From positions 57,510,984 to 57,574,983 of the forward strand of contig NC_088300.1 of NCBI RefSeq assembly GCF_032854445.1: DNA of 64,000 nt, given 5' to 3'. Below the pieces are notes generated by a model, which did no database searches, was not told the origin of the DNA, and worked only from the letters and a program-made list of their open reading frames with translations. Shown piece by piece: positions 49,132 to 61,346 of this stretch; position 1 is the first letter of the stretch, and the number at the start of each line of letters is the position of its first letter. The stretch is from Liolophura sinensis (Eukaryota > Mollusca > Polyplacophora > Chitonida > Chitonidae). A program made the position numbers and the translations under genes.

Positions 49132-49378
49132 TTTATTTATTTGATTGGTGTTTTACGCCGTACTCAAGAATATTTCACTTATACAACGGCGGCCAGCATT
49201 ATGGTGGGAGGAAACCAGGCAAAGCCCGGGGGAAACCCACGACCATCCGCAGGTTTCTGAAAGACCTTCCCTCATACGGCCGGAGAGGAAGCCAGCATGA
49301 GCTGGACTTGAACTCACAGCGACCGATTGGTGAGAGACTACTGGGTCATTACGCTGCGCTAGCGCGCTAACCAACTGT
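49132..49378 (-). mobile_element. Full-length tRNA-derived SINE
   Basis: It runs in reverse orientation from ATTTATTTATTTGATTGGTG to the tRNA-like head, GCGCTAGCGCGCTAACCAAC. It contains AGCCCGGGGGAAACCCACGA and GAGCTGGACTTGAACTCACA (B-box complement). High similarity to 38028-38301 suggests both are young. Confidence 0.88.
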
Positions 49379-49754
49379 CCATATCACAGAGTTTCTTAAA
49401 CTGTTTTGACTCATGGAAATTTAAGTATTTCTGTTCACATGACATCCACATATCCGTTTCTTATACATCCGTATCATTGTACAAAAGTAGGATTCTGTGT
49501 CTTAATTCACCCTAGATTATAGACGCTAATTCATATATTTTGTTCGCAACTGAAGTTAATCCATACAACATTCGGAATAAAGTTATGCTTTCAAATCATG
49601 AGATAACTGCATGAGCATGTCTGTTGTTTTTCAACAGGGGTGAAAACAGTCAAGAACTCAGGCTGTAACTATATATGCACATCCTGCCTCATCTGAGCCT
49701 ATACTAGAAAGGAAAAGCCAATTAGGTATGTGAGTTATGCATGGAACGTGTTAC

Positions 49755-50150
49755 ATGGAGACACAGTATTCCTAGAAACAGAGAATATCATCGCATATTG
49801 CCAAGTGCTACCTAAATTAATTCTCCAAAAAGCGTGCTGCATGAGGGAAGCTCTGTTCGTAAAAGCGGAGGATATCATCGCATATTGCCATGTACTACAT
49901 AACTTTAATCTCCACAAAGCGTGCTACGCGACGGAAACAGTATTCGTACAAACAAAGGATATCATCACATATTGCCACGGATTAGACAGGTGTCCTCCCC
50001 ATAAGGCGAGCTGCGTGATGAAGCAGTATTCGTACAAACAAAGGATATCATCGCATATTGCCACGGATTAGACAGGTGTCCTCCCCATAAGGCGAGCTGC
50101 GTGATGGAAGCAGTATTCATATACAGGCAGAGGATTCCATCTCATACCCC
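49755..50150 (+). repeat. 87-bp tandem repeat, 5 copies, partly open frame
   Basis: The anchor GATATCATCGCATATTGCCA recurs at about 49783, 49870, 49957, 50043 and 50132. Steps of 87, 87, 86 and 89 bp give a 29-codon period until the 86-bp step breaks the frame. The first three units encode repeats of the form ENIIAYCxVL...HKACY. The last two complete units are almost identical and so recently duplicated. No family was recognised. Confidence 0.85.
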
Positions 50151-50326
50151 AAAGTTATAAATTACTGTATATTCGTACTTGAACGACGCAACGGTAAGTT
50201 TGATAAGACCGTGTTTGCTTCCTTTGTGCACTGTTATGGCTAACTGCTGATCCTAATCAAACCAATCTTACTAAATATGATCCCTATATATGTAGGCGTA
50301 CAGTAATTATATACGAATGTATGCTT

Positions 50327-50580
50327 AGGGTTTTACGTCTGGTCGTACTTTTCCAGTCATATGACGATAAGGAGTCATTAGGTGTGTGTACATGTACTGT
50401 GTCTTCTTCTGACAGGGTGGGCCCATGCCGCCAAAGTGCTGCCTCCACTGAAATGTCATGTCTAAGACACCAGACATGACACCCCACCCAGTTATACTGA
50501 CACCGGGCCAACCAGTCCCGTTTCCTTGCTCTAACGTCTCAGTGCTGAGCGCCAAGCGAGGCAGCAACAAGTATCATTTT
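50327..50580 (-). repeat. Dispersed repeat, family B
   Basis: It is the reverse complement of the block at 61347-61620. Shared segments include CAGTCATATGACGA, AGGAGTCATTAGGTGTGTGT, CAGACATGACACCCCACCCA and GCGCCAAGCGAGGCAGCAAC. Non-coding; probably a SINE-like or foldback element. Confidence 0.75.
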
Positions 50581-50639
50581 TAGTGGGGTTTGGTAACCAG
50601 GGTTTGATCCCGGATCTGCACTGAGAGTGAAGTTAAACA

Positions 50640-51001
50640 AGTCAGTCTGCAGGTCCACACCTTGTATGTGCGCTGTGATTTTCGCCGTAACTACAGAAGA
50701 GCGATCGAGGGGCTGGATGGTTATCCAAGGCGGGTCAACGGAAAATTGGATTGTAAAAGAACCTGGAACAGACAGTCTGGGCCGGGCTGTCCTCCCGTGG
50801 ACTAGGAATGGTGGTACGGATACAGGCCTGGCTGTATCTACCTTGAAACACCTTTCCAACACCAAATATAAGCATCTTTCATCTCCCAGAGTCGGTAATG
50901 TCTACAAAAGATATCTTCACAAATTTCAGGATTATGCAAGCAAGGAAAACGCAGAGAAACTGGTTGTAGGAAGCGAAGTTCTAATCTTCCTTCGGAAATA
51001 A
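50640..51001 (+). pseudogene. Fibrinogen-domain (FREP-like) gene fragment, collapsed
   Basis: Pieces of the fibrinogen-like domain are recognisable in shifting frames. LYVRCDF corresponds to the region after the domain's first strand, and RGWMVIQ to the GWMVVQ block. TWNRQSGPGCPPVD then a stop and EWWYGYRPGC corresponds to TWDRQPSRPGCPPLDGGWW, and a final block ends VVGSEVLIFLRK. The central part (the NKTWxEY to GFGxLSxEFWLGNE region) is deleted, and there are frame changes and an internal TAG. No partner exon 1 was found on this strand. Confidence 0.8.
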
Positions 51002-52000
51002 AATCATTTTAAACAGTATAATCAAATAAATAAATGTAGATATCAGTAAATATCTTTCGTTTATTTACATTTGTTATTAGGATGTGTTCGAGTTGGCGTG
51101 TTGTGTCAACAATTGATGAAAACTTGGGTGTCAGAGTTTGACGTTATGCATTACGTCTACAACCATATATGCCGATTTTGTAGAGGCTCAGCCTACGGAG
51201 TCAAAGGTTCCTGTTTCATGCCTCCACAGAGGCACAGCAGCTTGACTTTGTATACACCTTCATCCCTGCACCCAAAGTCTTGCAGATCAGCACAATCTAT
51301 AACAAAGAGAATTTGTTCTGTTGCTTACCAAGGAATGAGTATCACTATAAATAATAAGAAACGTAGGAGATAAGTAGATAGTGACATAGGGACCGTTCCT
51401 ATACCCAAAGTATTATTCGGGCTTGTGCTGTGATACATGTCTCTTGCTCAGACATGCCTGTGCGATAAAGTTTTCGTATGACATGAATTGAGAGGAAAAG
51501 TACGATCGACTCAGCTTTGGCCCATGTCGTCATTACGCGGGGAAAACTGAAAGTACCCCATGAATAATACTGGTAGGTTTTATAGCTCGCATATGTGGTG
51601 TTCGCGGAGGATTGGGCGGGGGGGGGGGGGGGGGGGCTTTGTTTGGCGAGGGCCCGATCTTGGTTGAAAATGGTCAGACAGAGTGGCGCCTCATGCAAGT
51701 CAAGAATCTTTGGCATTACGTCCAAGTGAACCAGTAGTTTAAACATGACACAATTCTGAACTTAAATACAAAACAAATCTACAAAGCTGCCCTATTGGCA
51801 ATGGGAGTAATTTTAGTTTGCTCACTAGTACAAACTAGTACAAGAGCTGAATCCACCTTGATATGTATTTAGATTCACTTTTGCTAATGCATTTTTCCGA
51901 GGAACTATATTGGATATAAAGAAAAGAAGCATACCTTCCACAACTCGCGCGTCTCCGTTGTTCAATGGTTCGCCGTCAAACTAAGTGCCGACCATGTTTT
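51002..52000. other. Intergenic between FREP fragment and minisatellite
   Basis: No gene was recognised. A run of 19 G lies at 51618-51636. The open frames at 51071-51373 (plus) and 51399-51746 (minus) lack any domain signature. Confidence 0.45.
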
Positions 52001-52009
52001 CTTGTTTGT

Positions 52010-52866
52010 TCATGGTCGTGGTGTTGCCTTCATCACTATGTAACATGGTCGTGGTGTTGCCTTTATCACTATGACATGGTCGTAGTGTTGCCTTCATCAC
52101 TATATAACATGGTCGTGGTGTTGCCTTCATCACCCTATAACATGGTCGTGATGTTGCCTTCATCACTATAATATGGTCGTGGTGTTGCCTTCATCAATAT
52201 ATAACATGGTCGTGGTGTTGCCTTCATCACTATAACATGGTCGTGGTGTTACCTTTATCAATATAACATGGTCGTGATTGTTGCTTTCATCACTATAGCA
52301 TGGTCGTGGTGTTGCCTTCATCACTATATAACAAAGTTGTGGTGTTGCCTTCATCACCATATAACATGGTCGTGGTGTTGTCTTCACCACTATAACATGG
52401 TCGTGGTGTTGCCTTCATCACTATAAAAGGGTCGTGGTGTTGCCTTCATGACTATAATAGGGTCGTGGTGTTGCCTTCATCACTATGTAACATGGTCGTG
52501 GTGTTGCCTTCATCACTATAACATGGTCGTGGTGTTGCCTTCATCAATATATAACATGGTCGTGGTGTTGGCTTCGTCGGCATATCACACGGTCGTGGTG
52601 TTGCCTTCATCACTATAACATGGTCGTGGTGTTGCCTTCATCACTATAGTATGGTCGTGGTGCTGCCTTCATCACTACAGCATGGTCGTGGTTTTGCCTT
52701 CATCAGTATAACATGGTCGTGGTGTTGCCTTCATCACTATAAAAGGGTCGTGGTGTTGCCTTCATCACTATAATAGGGTCGTGGTGTTGCCTTCATCACT
52801 ATAACATGGTCGTGGTGTTGCCTTCATCACAATAACATGGTCGTGGTGTTGCCTTCATCACTATAA
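52010..52866. repeat. Minisatellite, 28-34-bp unit, about 27 copies
   Basis: The unit is ATGGTCGTGGTGTTGCCTTC followed by ATCACTATAAC. I counted 27 units with small length differences. It abuts the FREP exon-1 relic at 52880. Open frames across it are artefacts of the repeat. Confidence 0.93.
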
Positions 52867-52879
52867 CTGGACTTTGTAA

Positions 52880-53240
52880 AAGCAGGACGTGTCTTCCACA
52901 GCAGCAGTGAACTTTTCTGTCAGCCATCATGTAGTGTTATAGGCCTACAGTTCATATACCGATATCTTTTCACATATACCCTGTAATTTGAGCGTGTCTT
53001 TAATTCTCTCCGCCATTTCTTCCAAACGAATTCTTCTCAAGTTTCTCTTGTCAAAGATTGGCTTTAGTATTGTCAACATCTGCTCTCATGCGGGTTACAG
53101 GTTATACTTAGGTGAGGCTTATCGTTCAGGACTGATAATGTAAGAAGCCAAGTGTTGACGGACCTCAGTTAGCTGTCTTTCGTGTTTAGCGATTTTAGTT
53201 TCTTCGCGAAATAATCGTTTTTCTGGATCAAATATTTTAT
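52880..53240 (-). pseudogene. FREP-like exon 1 relic
   Basis: On the minus strand the sequence reads PEKRLFREETKIAKHERQLT then EVRQHL, matching LERRLFREQSKVSQLEAQLA then EVRQEL of the intact gene at 53711. After a stop and frame change it reads RADVDNTKANL, then RRIRLEEMAERIKDTL, and then NTT-stop-WLTEKF against NTTRWLTAKI. Stops and frameshifts make it non-functional. No signal peptide and no fibrinogen-domain partner is seen; the downstream side is occupied by the minisatellite. It lies head-to-head with the intact gene. Confidence 0.82.
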
Positions 53241-53710
53241 ATGACTGAGCTTCCGTTCTCTCTCAATCGGCTTGTTGAGACTTTCTGACCCATCTGCCCA
53301 TTTATCGAGTTACAAATACACATCAGAAGGATTCTCAACATGGCGGCACTTATTCAATCTGCAAATACTATGTTATGCAGAAACCCTTGTATACTTTTAC
53401 CCGTGTATCGAGTTCCCGGAACCAGTCACGTGATTTGGCTCAATCAGTCATGTACAGTGTCGTTTACACTGACATATAGGAGTTTACATCCCTACCGTAC
53501 CTATTCTAGAGGCTATTCCTGAGACTGGCCTTCACACTTTGACACCGAAGAAACAACCATATTGTTATCAAAATAGGACTACGAGATTGGGTCTCTGGTG
53601 ACACTGACCACGTGACCTTAGTTCTGGAAGCTGATGACGGGGTCCAAACTACCGTGATACGCTGAATGGATATACAGTGACCGATACTTTCACAGTTATA
53701 TACTGAAATC

Positions 53711-56238
53711 ATGCTGTCAACAATCCTTATCTTACTGTGTGTTTGCAACATATCTAAAGGAGAAATCCTTCCCAGAAGGCCTCGCCAAGCCAGTGGACAA
53801 GGTTTGGATTTCCTGTCTTTCAAAGTATTGGATTTAGAGAGAAGACTGTTTCGTGAACAATCCAAAGTCTCTCAACTGGAGGCCCAGCTAGCTGAGGTCC
53901 GTCAGGAGTTGTCTTCTCTTTCTCCATCCATCGCCACACCAATAATACCCGTCTTAAAGGCTCAAAATACACCGGCCTGGAACGTCATCCGTGCAGACGT
54001 TGATAATATCAAGGAGAGTCTTGTGCTAGAGAAACGTCAGAGAATTCGTCTGGAGGAAACGGTGGAGGAAATCAAGGGAAGTCTGAAAAAAAAGGTTAAC
54101 GATGACGGCCTGAGTGAACTGCGAAACACTACACGATGGCTGACAGCAAAGATTGACGTCATAGAAGACAGATGTCTGGTTGTGACGAAGGCCAATGGTA
54201 GTCAAGGTGCCGCTGACTCAAAGCCTGTACCCAAAGCACCTGTAAACACCAAGGCGACTGGACTTCAGTTTGACGGAAAACCGCTGAATGATGAAGACAA
54301 ACGTGTTGCAAACGGTATGTGTTGGGTTAAAGTCTTCCTATATCTCTCTAGATACAGTCTGTCGATGTAAGTGACATCACCTAGAACAGGGTGGCAGACT
54401 TTGTAACAAAATCATAATAAAGTACATCGAGGGTGGTAGATCCAGGGTCAATCCTGGGTTGGGTCACATCTAAGACCTTAAAAAAGAGCAAGTTGTAACT
54501 TTCTTGCTCAGCGTTTAGCATTAAGAGGGTAGTGCAGCGAATGGTTGACCCGTATCAGTATAATGGCTCGGGCGGGGCAGCTTACTTGCCTTCGGTAAGT
54601 CGTCTCATTGAAACAGCACTAGATAAAAGAGTGGTGGAAGTCCACACTGCAAGAAGGTGGCACATTACATACACTCTAAAGGAAACAAATTTTAACAAAA
54701 TATAAAATTTTAAATATAATGCCAAAACACTGATATATGTAATAAACTTGAAAGCATTCCGTGCAGTTGTATCAGTCAGATCGGTTTATAAATGTTCTAC
54801 AAACACAAGCATGATTCAGGCCTATCCAATGTCTTCTGTGAAACTGACGGGTGGCTAAGATTACTTGCAGATCGTGTACAGATTTCATTTCATGATTTGT
54901 ATATATTGTTCATGTCACATTTGTGCTTTTATTCGCGTGCTTTCCTGAAACGCAGATGTTAAGTTGTACTTGAAACATTTCCTGTGTGTTGCAATGACCC
55001 AAGGGGTTAAATGGCGTAAAATGGGAGTGCCATCATTTTATAATGCTACATCGAGTAATGATTGCTGGTAAGTGGCAACATGCAGCTAGGTTACAAGATC
55101 TTTAACATTAGGATGTATGCTTGGGATTTAACGTCGTACTCTTTAACATTAGTAATGTCGAATGTACCACGGCTAAAGTGAAATGATTTACAACATTTTC
55201 TCAGCAGTTTGTAATGCGTAATTGAGTTTGTAACACCTTAGAAAGCGTTAGCCTAACATTATAGATGCTTTCTCTCTTCCACAAAATGTTAGTCATATAC
55301 CTACATAAATCATATAGCCTACTGGTTTAGATCCATACAGCCGCACTTAGGTTCGGTGATAATACAGAGTAGTCATCACCACGTAAATCTATGAAGAAAA
55401 AAAGTACGTTGTGATGGCTCGAACTCTTCATTATCATTTTTTAAGGTATATGTAACGTTTCAATTTTAAGAGAGTGTGCTATTGTGTTATCTTTCACCTT
55501 TGCCTCTTTTCTTTCCTCACAGACTGTGCTGATCTACTGGAGTATGAATACCATAGCGACGGAGTGTACAGAATCCAACTCCCTAATGGCGCGTCTATAT
55601 TAGCTCGATGTAACCTTCTTGAAAGTCCTAGGAACTGGAATATGGGCGGCCAAAAACTTTCCAAGCTGAAAGGCTGGATGGTCGTCCAGTTCAGGAATAG
55701 CGGACAACAGGACTTTAACAAAACATGGCAGGAGTACAAAGTGGGCTTTGGGAATTTATCTTCGGAATTTTGGCTGGGAAACGAGTACCTTTGGCAGTTT
55801 CTGAACTCTAGTACTGTCAACCCACTCTTGTTTCTCCGACTTTATTCAGTTGGTTATTACTACTATCATAGATTTTTCATCACTTCTGGGTTAACTTTAC
55901 AAGGCGAGAAGGAAATGTACAGAATTGAATATAATAGTTACTCGTACGGCCAAGACACAAAGTATCAGGGTCCAGGTAAGGGAGAGTTTGTGACCTGGGA
56001 TAGGCAGCCGTCACGACCGGGTTGTCCCCCCTTGGACGGGGGTTGGTGGCATGGCTACCGGGCCGACTGCCTTCGCCGCACCACCAATCCGAATTCCCAG
56101 TACATCAAACTACCCGCAACACACGACGGTAAGATTTCCAAGGGATATCGTAACGTTTACCAGCAGCATCGCAGCAAAGAGGACGTGACTAAGTTCATTA
56201 TCAAAAGCGAACTTCTAGTCTATTTTCGGAAAGGTTGA
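53711..56238 (+). CDS. Secreted coiled-coil fibrinogen-related protein (FREP-like), two exons
   Basis: Exon 1 is 53711-54314 (donor ACG|GTATGT) and exon 2 is 55523-56238 (acceptor CTTTCCTCACAG|ACTGTG). They join in phase 1 as codon G|AC to give 439 residues. Residues 1-17 are a signal peptide (MLSTILILLCVCNISKG). About 38-72 and 95-127 are heptad-rich coiled coils likely to oligomerise the protein. From residue 203 a fibrinogen-like domain follows, with C203, C231, GWMVVQ, DFNKTWQEYKVGFGNLSSEF, WLGNE, then TWDR, C at about 368, DGGWW and C at about 383. The four domain cysteines are present, but the usual DxDND calcium segment is not. Such proteins bind carbohydrate or other pattern ligands, and in molluscs FREPs act in immunity; the role here is inferred from family. 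No Ig domain is present, unlike snail FREPs. Neighbours are broken paralogues. Confidence 0.9.
54430..54660 (+). repeat. Dispersed repeat inside the FREP intron
   Basis: GGTTGACCCGTATCAGTATA, ATGGCTCGGGCGGGGCAGCT and TACTTGCCTTCGGTAAGTCG match the reverse complement of 26330-26500. A weaker similarity in layout to family B (50327, 61347) is visible (CAGTATAA ... GGGnGGGG). Confidence 0.65.
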
Positions 56239-59200
56239 AAACGGTTTCCACAGACTTTGTGCCTGCGTGTATGCATGGATTTCATCGTAGCATCGGGTTT
56301 GTCACAGCTCGATTACACTGGAACATTGCTTTAACTTGGAGCTAAACAGGCTCGTACCTTGGCAGAGCGCCATGTCCAATAATTTTACCAAATTGAACAG
56401 CTTTTTCATCTGAAATGACAGGATCTGTACTTAAATTTGAAAAAAAAAAACCTATCCTTTGACAGAAAACTAAAATGCCTCTTCTCCTCGTCAACTAAAT
56501 GTAGGCCCTATTCCTGAATACTATTCATTATACACTGGAGGAAAATCGCTTAGTTCAGCATTTTACCGCTACCTGCTGGCATTTTGCATGAATAAAATTC
56601 ATTAATGTGATTTTTTTTTCATGCTAAAGGAAGAGACAGTTGAATATTAAATGTTCAATCTGTATAAGCCGTCCTCCCATAATGAGATTTGGGATCCTCG
56701 CTGACCGAGTGTAATAGACTAATGACAACCGCCGGAAGTTCCCTAGTCTATATAACACTGAGGTCGCGGTTTCGAATCCAACGCTCAGCACTAGTTTCCC
56801 ACCTGCCTTAAACCTAACCATCCTTATATATCATATAAGTGAAATATTGCTGACTGTCGTGTCAAACTAAACACCACAAACATAAATCGCTGTGTCATTC
56901 AGTTAACCGTTAACATGTGGATAACATGCGATATGGCATACTTTGTACAAACCTGATTCAATGGACCTCATCACAGTTTTTGGTGCTATATTAATGCAAA
57001 ACAGCACGAGCCCTTGCTATATCGCATCGCGAGAATGTTTCTTCAAAGCAGAAACAAAACAGTATGCCATATGGTAGCCTATATATCCGTGAAATTTGTA
57101 TCGCTGACACCACAGAACTAGGCTTGTAATACTTTCGGCAGAGTTTAACTATATTCAAAATAAATACTATAGTTGTCAGGTATGTGGAATACCCCAATCG
57201 CTCATCAATTTATCCAGTCTTCGCCAGTGTACTGTAGCTGCGTTCGGTTTCATGTTTGGTGTCGGCGATTTGGGACTTCAGTATGGCCGTTAGAGGACTT
57301 TTCGCTGCGACGTGGCGATGAAGCGAAAGGTCGACTATCGGCTTTCAAACTTCAGTTTGATGGTACGAACATGAAACACTTCGAACTTCTGACATCTTCC
57401 CAATTCCTTTTTGAACTACAAGATGACATTAGTCCGGCAATTACTTGGCGCGACAAAAGTTATACTATTGTGATCCGCGGCTACATCTGTTGTGATATAG
57501 CCACCATCTGTTTGTATGAGGAAAAGTTGCTTTATTTCGAATTGCAATGCGGGGATTAGCTATGAAGGGCAACATTCAGTCTAACACGCACGAGTCATAA
57601 GTAAACCAGATTTTACCGTTCGTTGCTTTCTCATATCCTAACTATCAGTTAGTCGATCAGTCGACTTGAAAATGATGGAGTAATTGCCACATATGCATTA
57701 TATAAACAAGAACACAATAAGATTTTTGGCGTTTTTTTATTTTATTTTGAATGGCAAAGTATCTTATCTTGAATTAATGCCGTCTAAAGTGCAAAACTGT
57801 ACATATATTGAGGGACTGCACATAGTCGTCTGTATATAGCTCGTAAACTCGTATTGTTGACTCTGCGATATCTTTCTGAAATGTTCAGGCTTTCATTCAA
57901 GAGAGATATGTCTTCACTAGAGTTCATATCCGGATTCTTCGTCATATTGGGAGCGGATTGCAACCAGAGGTCTGGTATGACTTGCCTAAGTTAACTGACA
58001 TGGAATGATTGTATTAGCTTTACCCTGTCCCCAAATGGTGTCACCAGGTGAGAATTAAGTTTAGCAGGTCTGGTGCACTTCTTTACTACCATAATAAACA
58101 CACATTTCGAAAACCTTTTTTTAAAAAAAAATAAGAATATAGTTTCATCTTATGGACAATTGATCTATTCTTTTCCTTAACATTTACAGTATATTGAGAA
58201 AGCTTAAACTTAAAACAACCTTAAACCTAAAGGCCATATTTTGGTAGTTTCTGTTTTCACAGCTCATTTTAGCACAACGAAGGAAACTGGAATATATTTT
58301 GACAGCGTTAGACTGTTAAGAAATACAAACGAAAAGATCAGTATAAAACTATACATTCCATGCTGGGAATCGAACTTCTGCTTTTATTTGCCAGCTAGAT
58401 TATAAGCCGAGCACTTTGCTGTGGGCTAAAGGACATAACCTGTAAAAGGCGCTGGAACTATATGTTAAGATAAATGTACAACTCCAATGGCCTTGGCAAA
58501 TACTCCATTTTTTCTTGCAGTTTGTTAAAATATAATTGCACAAACCAACATGATACTTTGGAATAACATACTATGCTCTCTGTCAAATGTGCAAAATAGT
58601 TTTAGTTCACGTAATGATGATATACGAGAATTCCACCTGACCTTGAAATAGGGAAATTTTGACTACTTTTGAACCCCGATAAAACAAAAAAGTTCAGTCG
58701 CAACTCTTCAATTTTCACATGTATGTTGTATGATAGGCCTACATTGTACCTCACATTCAAGTAAGTTTTCCCTGTTTTCTGCATAATTAAAAAATGATAT
58801 CTGACTACTGCCGTAGCGAGGGACGATTTTGCAGTCTAGGTACAAGTCCATCTGTGCTTGTATACTGTCGAAAAGCATCCGGTTCTCAGAAATGATAGAA
58901 CAGCTAGTGATGACGTATAATTTGTGTAATCAGCCAATGAACGTGCCGACAGCCTCGGTGAAAGGGTATAGACTTTGACCTGTCGATGTGGAGATGTGCA
59001 TGTATTAATTAATGTTCTTGTAACTAACACAAAAACAGGAGTCGACCTATTAATCTGAAATCGAAAGAAATAACAAGGAAGTTAAATGTTTTTGAAGTCA
59101 AATATCTAAACTAATAACGGGACCAGACATTTGCTTGCTTAATGCAAAGTTTGATATTTACAATGCAACTAACATTACAGGAAATCAGCTTTTCATCTCT

Positions 59201-59374
59201 ATATTTACACAAACCTCTTCGTCTTAATTCACTCGCCTCTTTAACAAGATATAGGGTTCACCATAGCACCACTTACATGTAATTAAGAGTTGAAAATAAC
59301 AGTACAACATCAAACAATATTTTATTCAAGTCGGCTCGTAATAAAAATAAATTCACTCACTTTAGGTGTCTATA
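56239..59374. other. Intergenic between FREP loci
   Basis: It contains the probable 3' end of the intact FREP gene (AATAAA at 56591). I recognise no other gene. A 128-codon open frame at 57173-57559 (plus) has no domain signature or splice support. Confidence 0.45.
56591..56596 (+). terminator. Candidate polyadenylation signal of the FREP-like gene
   Basis: AATAAA about 350 bp after the stop codon, followed by a T-rich stretch (GATTTTTTTTTCATG). Confidence 0.5.
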
Positions 59375-60800
59375 TCAAAGATAAATGAGAATCTCTGATC
59401 CTGTGATAACCTTGTTGTGACCGTCCCAGAAACTAGGATTAATTGTCTATATCCCGGGTAGAGCTTACCATCCTGTGTAGATCTCCTGAGCTTGTAAGCG
59501 CTTCTAGGTTTTTCGGGCGCCTATCACAGACGTACCACCAGCCCCCGCCCATGGAGAACAGCTCTATCGTATCTCTTGTCTATCTCAAGTCATCAACTTT
59601 GCAGCTTTGGGTGGATGCTGCCACCTGTTTTCTCCATCTAAACTAAGTTTGTCAAAATATAACTTATAACCTTCTTCCTCAGAGTAAAAGTGAATCTTTC
59701 CAGAAATGTTAAAGCATGATTTCTCTTTACCCACGAAAAGAATCTTCCAACAAATAGTGGGTTCGCTTGAGTTAAACAGTGGCCATACCAAATCATTTTC
59801 TAACCAAAATTCCCATGACAGGTCCCCAAAGCCGTGTCTGTATTCTTCCCAGGTTTTGTTAAAATCCAATTCTCCGTTAATCCGCCATTAGATGACCAAC
59901 CAGCCCCTTGGGCGGTCATGGCTATACTGAAAATCACACCGAACAAGTTTGTGGTTGTTGTTTGGCATTAGAGAATTCTGTAGACATCTTCCTTCCGGCA
60001 TCCTCTCTTGTATGGAGTTGCGCAGTCTGTTTGGAAACAGAGAATTAATTTTATTGTTTGCAAAGAGATTTACCTCAATAAACTGTTCTGCAATACCACA
60101 TATTAAAAATATTGCAAAACTAGAATACTTGGGGTAAACCACCGATCTTTGGCAATTTACGAAAATCTTTTCCACAGGTCTCGCTTAGACTTGCGCGCAA
60201 GAAGACGATTTTTGTTGTCTTCAAATTACCAAAGTGCATGAATCTAAAAATTTCCTGCCCAAAGCCGGGATTAAACCAGTACGCCGTGTGCCAGCAATTG
60301 AGTATGGCGCATTTGATGACCGAACCACGTCTCGCTGGCAATTCGATAGGACTTTTTTTATGCATTTTGCCTCCTGTGGAAGAGAAACTTCAAAATAAGT
60401 GGTTGCTGTCCATGCATATTTCCATTAAATGTTTTAGAGAAAGAAACATGCGGAGTAGGAAAGAAACATAACAGGCACAACACCCGTCTCCGCTGTTCAG
60501 TGGTTTGCCAGTAAACTGAGCGCCTATATTGTTGATCTTGGACATGCAGCCGCTGTCACTGTGACTATGCTCTTTGACATCAGCTGAGATCTTTTCTATC
60601 AGCCATCTTGTAGTGTTGTACAGTTCACATAAGTTTTTGCCGCTGCCCTGTCGTTTGGGCGTGTCTTTGATTCTCTCCACTATTTCTTGCAATGGAATTC
60701 TCTGGAGTTTCTCGTGTCCAAGGCTGACTTTGATATTGTCAATATCTGCCCGAAGTTTTCTATCTGCTTTCATTATGTCAAATAACATGTCATCCGTCCC
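59375..60800 (-). pseudogene. FREP-like pseudogene, both exons
   Basis: Exon-2 remnant (59375-60026): the acceptor TTTCCAAACAG is intact. A frameshift lies in KEDVYRIL and a stop replaces Q in GWLVI*W. INGELDFNKTWEEYRHGFGD is intact, then EFWLEND replaces EFWLGNE. Next come LMT*DR (TGG to TGA), frame changes around GGGWWY and a final GSEILIYL stop at 59375. Exon-1 remnant (about 60484-60800): RADIDNIKVSLGHEKLQRIP and ELYNTTRWLIEKI match the intact gene, and FTGKPLNSGD matches its LQFDGKPLNDED linker. No signal peptide or first coiled coil is seen, and the donor is unclear. Several independent lesions indicate a pseudogene rather than sequencing error. Confidence 0.85.
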
Positions 60801-61014
60801 CTGTCCATCGGCTTTTCGATGCGTTCTAACACGTTATTGCCAATCACTGAGTTACAAATACTAGTACACGTCATCAGACGGATTTCAAACACAGTGGCAC
60901 TCTTTCCCATCGCAGCTGGTATAAATTTTCCGCTGAACTGCATGTGTACATACACACGTACTACTGGATTGCGAATGTCCAATCCTTATGTTCGTGAGGT
61001 GCTGAGTATGCCTT

Positions 61015-61078
61015 AAACCGTATTATTCTGTCATTTATACCGTATTATTCTGTCATATATACCGTATTATTCTGACAT
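61015..61078. repeat. Short tandem repeat, about 24 bp x 3
   Basis: Three copies of ATACCGTATTATTCTGTCAT with small changes. Confidence 0.85.
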
Positions 61079-61346
61079 GACATGGATACGTAAGGTAGTC
61101 GAAGTTGGCACTCAGTGTCACATGTACTTGAAAGTACGAGGGTGCATTTTGCTCTAACCCGATCCTGCAGATGAAAGCCATTGACGTTTACGACTTCTTA
61201 GCGGATGCTTTGTTCAATACATACGGAAAAGGTCGAAAAGTTGCTCAGTAATTTAATCAGCGTCTACATCTTCGGGCCATATCCCTTACATGACCTCAAG
61301 AATGATATAAGCTTACATAAGGAATTTTATGTGGTTAGCTTTTCTG

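Noticed and set aside
53506-53865. 119-codon minus-strand frame
   Set aside because: Antisense shadow of exon 1 of the intact FREP-like gene.
57173-57559. 128-codon plus-strand frame between FREP loci
   Set aside because: It contains a short LQFDG string like the FREP linker, but nothing around it aligns and there is no cysteine pattern of a fibrinogen domain.
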